Position numbers and translations under genes: made by a program | Source: Deltaproteobacteria bacterium | Lineage (GTDB): Bacteria > Desulfobacterota > Dissulfuribacteria > Dissulfuribacterales > QOAL01 | DNA length: 9,586 nucleotides | Direction of reading: 5' to 3' | Assembly (NCBI GenBank): GCA_027068235.1 | Contig: JAMOUE010000195.1 | Location: forward strand, 1-9,586 | Notes under the pieces: model-generated | What the model was told of the DNA's origin: nothing | The model's database searches: none | Seen by the model: only the letters and a program-made list of their open reading frames with translations | In this document: positions 5,597 through 9,586 of the stretch, piece after piece | How the letters are laid out: each line of letters begins with the position of its first letter | Position numbering within the stretch: the first letter of the stretch is position 1

Positions 5597-5611
5597 AGGA
5601 GGGGCCATTCC

Positions 5612-6652
5612 ATGGCAGACTGGCAGATTGATTTGATTAAGGTTGTGTTTATTTGGACGTGGGCCTTGCTCATAGCTGTTGTTATGACTTGGGTTGAGCG
5701 CCGTGCCTCTGCAATGATGCAAGACAGGGTTGGACCCAACAGGGCAGGACCATTTGGCCTTCTTCAGCCCCTGGCAGACGGAATTAAACTTTTTACAAAA
5801 GAAGATATTATTCCTAAACGTGCCAGAAAGATACTTTTCATTTTGGGGCCACCACTTTTTGCGATTCCAGCCTTTTCTACCTATGCAGTTGTTCCCTTTG
5901 GTGACAAGATTGTAATAGGTGGAAAAGAGATCATCCTTCAGGTATCTGACGTAAATATTGGTTTTCTCTACATATTGGCCTTAAGTGCCATTGCTGTTTA
6001 TGGAATGGTGATTGGCGGTTGGGCATCTAATAGTAAATATTCTATTCTTGGTGGTTTGAGGGCAACTGCCCAGCTCATTTCATATGAGATACCAATGGGC
6101 CTTGCTCTACTAACCATAGTCCTGCTCTACGGCACCTTTAGCCTTAGGGAGATAGTGTTACAACAACAAGGCACCTTTCTTGGCGTTTTACCTAACTGGG
6201 GTTTTTTCAAACAGCCTTTGGGATTCATCATCTTTTTAGTGGCTGCATATGCAGAGGCTAATAGGGTCCCTTTTGATCTGCCAGAGTGTGAAAGCGAATT
6301 GGTAACTGGTTATCACACTGAGTATGGCTCTATGCGTCTAGGCCTATATCTTTTTGGTGAATATGTAAATCTTGGAACCCTTGCAGCCGTTACAGTTAGT
6401 CTGTTTTTTGGAGGATGGGGGCTTCCATATATTGATATGAGTAAATTCTTGGGCCCCATCTCCTATGGTATTGCCTCTTTTTTGGTGTTTTTTGTTAAAC
6501 AAGCCTTTTTCCTTTTTCTGTTTGTATGGGTTCGCTGGACAGTACCACGTTTCAGGTATGATCAGCTTATGGGCCTCGGGTGGAAGGCCTTAATCCCACT
6601 TGGTCTCATAAATCTGTTTATTACAGCCCTGCTGGTTCAATTAACTGTTTAA
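5612..6652 (+). CDS. nuoH: NADH-quinone oxidoreductase subunit H
   Basis: A 346-residue multi-spanning membrane protein, the complex I subunit that contacts the quinone chamber and links electron transfer to proton pumping. The first signature covers 29-60 (ERRASAMMQDRVGPNRAGP and on to LADGIKL). The second covers about 214-241 (AEANRVPFDLPECESELV followed by TGYHTEYGSM), and GGWASNSKYS with LRATAQLISYEIP (135-161) is also typical. About eight hydrophobic segments are present, as in the family. The ATG at 5612 has AGGAGG (5597-5602) 9 nt upstream. It directly follows nuoD and is followed by nuoI, so the NADH module is skipped. Length and motifs are normal and the call is secure. Confidence 0.97.
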   Translation: MADWQIDLIKVVFIWTWALLIAVVMTWVERRASAMMQDRVGPNRAGPFGLLQPLADGIKLFTKEDIIPKRARKILFILGPPLFAIPAFSTYAVVPFGDKIVIGGKEIILQVSDVNIGFLYILALSAIAVYGMVIGGWASNSKYSILGGLRATAQLISYEIPMGLALLTIVLLYGTFSLREIVLQQQGTFLGVLPNWGFFKQPLGFIIFLVAAYAEANRVPFDLPECESELVTGYHTEYGSMRLGLYLFGEYVNLGTLAAVTVSLFFGGWGLPYIDMSKFLGPISYGIASFLVFFVKQAFFLFLFVWVRWTVPRFRYDQLMGLGWKALIPLGLINLFITALLVQLTV

Positions 6653-6667
6653 GTGGAGTTGCATGAG

Positions 6668-7348
6668 ATGGTCAGAAGACCTGTAGTAAAAAAAGAGTAT
6701 TCCTTGGGAGAAAGGGTTTATCTGGTCGAGATAGCTAAGGGGTTAGGCCTTACATGGAAACATTTCGTCTTTAATGTGAAGGCCTCCTTTAGAAAAGGAC
6801 CTCATACTGTTCCAACCTGTTGGCAATATCCTGAAGATAGACGCGAGATTGCTCCTATTTTCAGAGGGGCACACATGCTGCAACTGAATGATAAGGGTCA
6901 AGAACTTTGTGTGGGATGTGGCATGTGCGCCAGGGCCTGCCCTGCCAAATGTATCACTGTTAAAAGGGGTAAGCCTGCCAAGGGAGAAGAGGACAAATAT
7001 GCAGGCAAGACCATGTGTGTTTCCTTTGAGATAGATATTCTAAGATGTATCTTTTGTGGTTTGTGTGAGAAGTCGTGTCCAAAAAATGCGTTGGTCTTGG
7101 GACAGGATTACGAACTGGCTGATTATGAGCCAGAGCATTGTATCTATGACAAAGACAGACTTATTGCCAATTTCCACAGGGCCAGATCAGAGGGGCTTTT
7201 AAAACCACCTCCAGTACCAATACCTGTAGAGGCTCCACCTGCAAAGAAAAAGATTGCACAGAAAGGTGATGAGAAAAAGGGTTCTTCAGGAAAGGCTTCT
7301 GTAAAAGGTGGCAAAAAATCAGCCTCTAATAGAAAAGGAGAGGCCTAA
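6668..7348 (+). CDS. nuoI: NADH-quinone oxidoreductase subunit I (two 4Fe-4S clusters)
   Basis: This is the ferredoxin-like complex I subunit that carries clusters N6a and N6b and passes electrons to N2 in NuoB. Two motifs of the form C-x2-C-x2-C-x3-C-P are seen: cysteines 81, 84, 87, 91 and 127, 130, 133, 137, counted from the ATG at 6668. I prefer that start because GGAG (6655-6658) lies 9 nt before it. The GTG at 6653, directly after the nuoH stop, lacks a ribosome site and would add five residues. After the second cluster comes a proline-rich linker (about 178-191) and a tail of some 35 residues dominated by Lys, Ala, Gly and Ser. This makes the protein longer than many NuoI, which are about 130-180 residues. 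The core assignment is secure; the tail's role is unknown. Confidence 0.95.
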   Translation: MVRRPVVKKEYSLGERVYLVEIAKGLGLTWKHFVFNVKASFRKGPHTVPTCWQYPEDRREIAPIFRGAHMLQLNDKGQELCVGCGMCARACPAKCITVKRGKPAKGEEDKYAGKTMCVSFEIDILRCIFCGLCEKSCPKNALVLGQDYELADYEPEHCIYDKDRLIANFHRARSEGLLKPPPVPIPVEAPPAKKKIAQKGDEKKGSSGKASVKGGKKSASNRKGEA

Positions 7349-7395
7349 ACAGACATGAACAGTAATTTTGAGCATTAATAACAAAAGGTGATGTC

Positions 7396-7893
7396 ATGGA
7401 TTATTACTTCATAATCTTTGCCATAATGGCGGTAGGGGCTGGGATTTTTACCATTACCGCAAAGGATGCCCTCCCAAGCGCCTTGGGGCTCCTGACTGTC
7501 TTTGTGGCCCTTGCAGCCCTTTATCTCCACCTTCATGCACCGCTTATAGCCATTTTCCAGATCTCCATCTATGCAGGAGCCATACTGGTTTTAGTGGTTT
7601 TTGTCATAATGTTGCTCATAACGCCAGATGAAAAGCTAGGAACGCCGCAAAAAAATATTTCTTATAGGACGTTGGGGGCAATACTAGGTGCATATCTGAT
7701 TGTTCTTCTTGTCATAGGCATAAAAGGGATAGAGCAATTAATGGTGCACCGGGGGCTTCCTGATGACTTTGGCCATCCATCACAAATAGGTACCCTTTTT
7801 TTCAAAAAATATATTTTGCACTTTGAGATGGCTTCGGTGCTGCTTCTTGTTGCCCTTATAGCAGCGATATATCTGGCAAAGAAAAAAGTTTAG
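7396..7893 (+). CDS. nuoJ: NADH-quinone oxidoreductase subunit J
   Basis: A 165-residue membrane subunit with about five hydrophobic helices (roughly 1-19, 27-46, 53-75, 92-110, 141-161). It carries the characteristic IYAGAILVLVVFVIMLL segment (58-74), whose helix has a pi-bulge important for gating in known complex I structures, and a typical C-terminal half with LFFKKYILHFEMASVLLL (134-151). The ATG at 7396 follows an AAGGTGAT ribosome site (7385-7392). It is separated from nuoI by 47 bp and from nuoK by 9 bp. Length and order (J before K) match the family. Assignment is secure. Confidence 0.95.
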   Translation: MDYYFIIFAIMAVGAGIFTITAKDALPSALGLLTVFVALAALYLHLHAPLIAIFQISIYAGAILVLVVFVIMLLITPDEKLGTPQKNISYRTLGAILGAYLIVLLVIGIKGIEQLMVHRGLPDDFGHPSQIGTLFFKKYILHFEMASVLLLVALIAAIYLAKKKV

Positions 7894-7902
7894 GATGAAG
7901 TC

Positions 7903-8205
7903 ATGGCGGGAATAAACCATTACACTATTTTGGCGTGCATCCTCTTCGGTTTGGGTGTGATAGGATTTCTCACAAGAAGAAACACCCTGATTCTTTTCAT
8001 GTCGGTTGAGCTCATGCTCAACTCTATAAACCTGTTGCTGGTTGCATTTTCTGCCACCCGTGCGGATATGGGAGGGCAGGTCATGGTGCTTTTCATATTT
8101 GCCGTAGCAGCGGCAGAGGTGGCGGTGGGTCTTGCAATACTGATTTGTCTTTTCAAGCACGTTAGATCAGTTGATGTAAACAGGTTTAATCTTCTCAAAT
8201 GGTAG
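7903..8205 (+). CDS. nuoK: NADH-quinone oxidoreductase subunit K
   Basis: A 100-residue subunit with three transmembrane helices, homologous to MrpC of Na+/H+ antiporters. The two membrane glutamates needed for proton transfer are present at Glu36 (in SVELMLN) and Glu72 (in AAAEVAVGLAI), the same numbers as in E. coli NuoK. The NSINLLLVAFS segment (40-50) is also typical. The length is exactly that usual for the family. The start ATG at 7903 has a moderate AGGATGAAG site that overlaps the end of nuoJ. nuoL follows after 52 bp. Confidence 0.97.
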   Translation: MAGINHYTILACILFGLGVIGFLTRRNTLILFMSVELMLNSINLLLVAFSATRADMGGQVMVLFIFAVAAAEVAVGLAILICLFKHVRSVDVNRFNLLKW

Positions 8206-8257
8206 TAGGAGTGGCCTTTCATTAATAGGAGATATAGGAGAGGAGAAGTTTTCAGTT

Positions 8258-9586
8258 ATGGATAGTTATATATTTCTCATACCGCTTTTTCCCTTGGTCG
8301 GTTTTTTGATAAACGGGCTTTTTGGTAAAAGGCTCGGCAAGGGTATTATCTCCTTTATTGGATGCATGGCAGTTGGTTTCTCCTTTCTAATAGCACTTTT
8401 TATCTGGAAAGACCTTCTAAGCTTGGAGCCAGAACATAGGGTCCTTAGCCAGACCCTTTGGGAGTGGATAAGTGTTGGAGGGTTAAAGGTAGACGTAAGC
8501 TTCATGATTGACCCTCTGTCTATGCTTATGATTCTCATTGTTACAGGGGTCGGTTTTCTGATTCATGTTTATAGCACGGGCTATATGTATGAGGATGAGT
8601 CTTATTGGCGCTACTTCGCATATCTTAACATGTTCGTCTTTTTCATGGCCATTTTGGTGCTTGGAGGAAATTACCTGGTCATGTTTGTAGGCTGGGAGGG
8701 GGTTGGACTTGCTTCATATCTTCTCATTGGCTTTTGGTATCAGGAAATAGATAATGCAGTGGCTGGGAAAAAGGCCTTTGTTGTAAACAGGATAGGAGAT
8801 TTTGGTTTTGTCCTTGGCATATTTCTCATGTTTTGGACCTTTGGGTCCGTCTCATATCAAGATGTATTTCCAAAGGCCCTAGAGCTTTTTAGCAGCGGTG
8901 GCCTGGCGCTTAATTCGCCTGTTATTGTAGCCATTTGCCTACTTCTCTTTGTGGGGGCCACTGGTAAATCGGCTCAGATTCCACTTTATATCTGGTTACC
9001 AGACGCAATGGCTGGCCCGACTCCAGTGTCGGCACTTATCCATGCTGCAACAATGGTTACAGCAGGTGTCTATATGGTGGCAAGAACCAATGTGTTATAC
9101 ACCTTGGCCCCTACAGCCTTGCTCGTTGTGGCATCTATTGGAGCAGTCACTGCCTTTTTCGCAGCCACCATGGGCGTGGTGCAAAACGATATCAAAAAGG
9201 TCTTGGCCTACTCTACAGTGAGCCAGCTTGGTTACATGTTCATAGGTGTGGGTGTTACAGCCTATTGGGCTGGAGTCTTCCATCTCATGACCCATGCCTT
9301 TTTCAAGGCTTGTCTCTTTCTGTGCTCCGGCTCGGTAATACATGCCATGGGTGGAGATCAGGATATGAGAAATATGGGTGGTCTGGCCAAGAAGATGCCT
9401 ATTACCTATATCACGATGCTTGTTGCTACCCTTGCAATTGCTGGTCTGCCGCCATTTGCCGGTTTTTTCAGTAAGGATGAAATCCTTGGTAAGGCCTTCT
9501 CATTCGTTTACCATCCCTTTGCAGGAAAGATCATCTGGGTTGTGGGGACAATAGGTGCTGGTATTACAGCGTTTTACATGTTCAGG
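8258..9586 (+). CDS. nuoL: NADH-quinone oxidoreductase subunit L (3' end cut by window edge)
   Basis: This is the large antiporter-like proton-pumping subunit of complex I, related to MrpA. The 443 visible residues are roughly two thirds of the usual 600-660, ending without a stop. Key motifs are GWEGVGLASYLLIGFW (145-160) with the proton-path Glu147, VNRIGDFG, KSAQIPLYIWLPDAMAGP (from Lys237), ALIHAATMVTAGVY with His262, DIKKVLAYSTVSQLGYM, HAFFKACLFL and IAGLPPFAGFFSKDEIL. The ATG at 8258 lies 12 nt after AGGAG (8241-8245), and several further GGAG repeats lie upstream (8227-8245). The missing part would hold the remaining helices and the long lateral helix. nuoM and nuoN would be expected next but lie outside the window. 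Confidence 0.96.
   Translation, partial: MDSYIFLIPLFPLVGFLINGLFGKRLGKGIISFIGCMAVGFSFLIALFIWKDLLSLEPEHRVLSQTLWEWISVGGLKVDVSFMIDPLSMLMILIVTGVGFLIHVYSTGYMYEDESYWRYFAYLNMFVFFMAILVLGGNYLVMFVGWEGVGLASYLLIGFWYQEIDNAVAGKKAFVVNRIGDFGFVLGIFLMFWTFGSVSYQDVFPKALELFSSGGLALNSPVIVAICLLLFVGATGKSAQIPLYIWLPDAMAGPTPVSALIHAATMVTAGVYMVARTNVLYTLAPTALLVVASIGAVTAFFAATMGVVQNDIKKVLAYSTVSQLGYMFIGVGVTAYWAGVFHLMTHAFFKACLFLCSGSVIHAMGGDQDMRNMGGLAKKMPITYITMLVATLAIAGLPPFAGFFSKDEILGKAFSFVYHPFAGKIIWVVGTIGAGITAFYMFR

Noticed and set aside
6653..6667. GTG at 6653 as the nuoI start
   Set aside because: It directly follows the nuoH stop without a ribosome site, while GGAG at 6655-6658 is well placed for the ATG at 6668.
8266..9474. 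Alternative frames within nuoL on both strands
   Set aside because: The nuoL frame is continuous and carries the full antiporter-subunit motifs, so no frameshift or nested gene is needed.
1..9586. Mobile elements, CRISPR arrays, phage genes, defence or toxin systems
   Set aside because: None seen: no transposase or integrase motifs, no regularly spaced repeats, and nearly all coding space is accounted for by core metabolic genes.

Overview
This window is a piece of a bacterial chromosome of moderate G+C (clearly AT-rich between genes). It holds two divergent blocks of respiratory and quinone-related genes with a tRNA gene between them. The organism is probably a Gram-negative anaerobe or facultative anaerobe. 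A sulfate-reducer-like or Desulfobacterota-like source would fit the complex I layout and the UbiD/UbiX pair, but the sequence alone does not prove this.

Layout: (1) Minus strand, 1-1996: ubiD followed 28 bp later by ubiX, which runs off the left edge. UbiX makes the prenylated FMN cofactor that UbiD decarboxylases need, so the pair is a functional unit, most likely for quinone (menaquinone or ubiquinone) biosynthesis. (2) 1997-2912, intergenic and small genes: a tRNA-Ala(GGC) gene with its own promoter and downstream hairpins, a probable 62-residue small protein of unknown function, and a 314-bp AT-rich leader with a Crp/Fnr-like palindrome and promoter-like elements. (3) Plus strand, 2913 to the right edge: nuoA-B-C-D-H-I-J-K-L, closely spaced and co-directional, with nuoL cut by the window end.

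The nuo genes encode the membrane arm and the quinone/N2-side modules of respiratory complex I. nuoE, nuoF and nuoG (the NADH-oxidising module) are absent from their usual place between nuoD and nuoH, where only 15 bp remain. The complex seen here is therefore the '11-subunit' type, whose electron donor may be ferredoxin or another carrier instead of NADH, unless EFG lie elsewhere. The quinone reduced by this complex could be the product of the pathway served by the divergent ubiD-ubiX genes.

I see no mobile element, CRISPR array, phage gene or defence system. The content is mainly core metabolism. The points worth a second look are two substitutions at expected active-site positions of UbiD, the missing NADH module, the regulatory architecture upstream of nuoA, paired hairpins between nuoC and nuoD, and lineage-specific charged insertions or tails in NuoC and NuoI.
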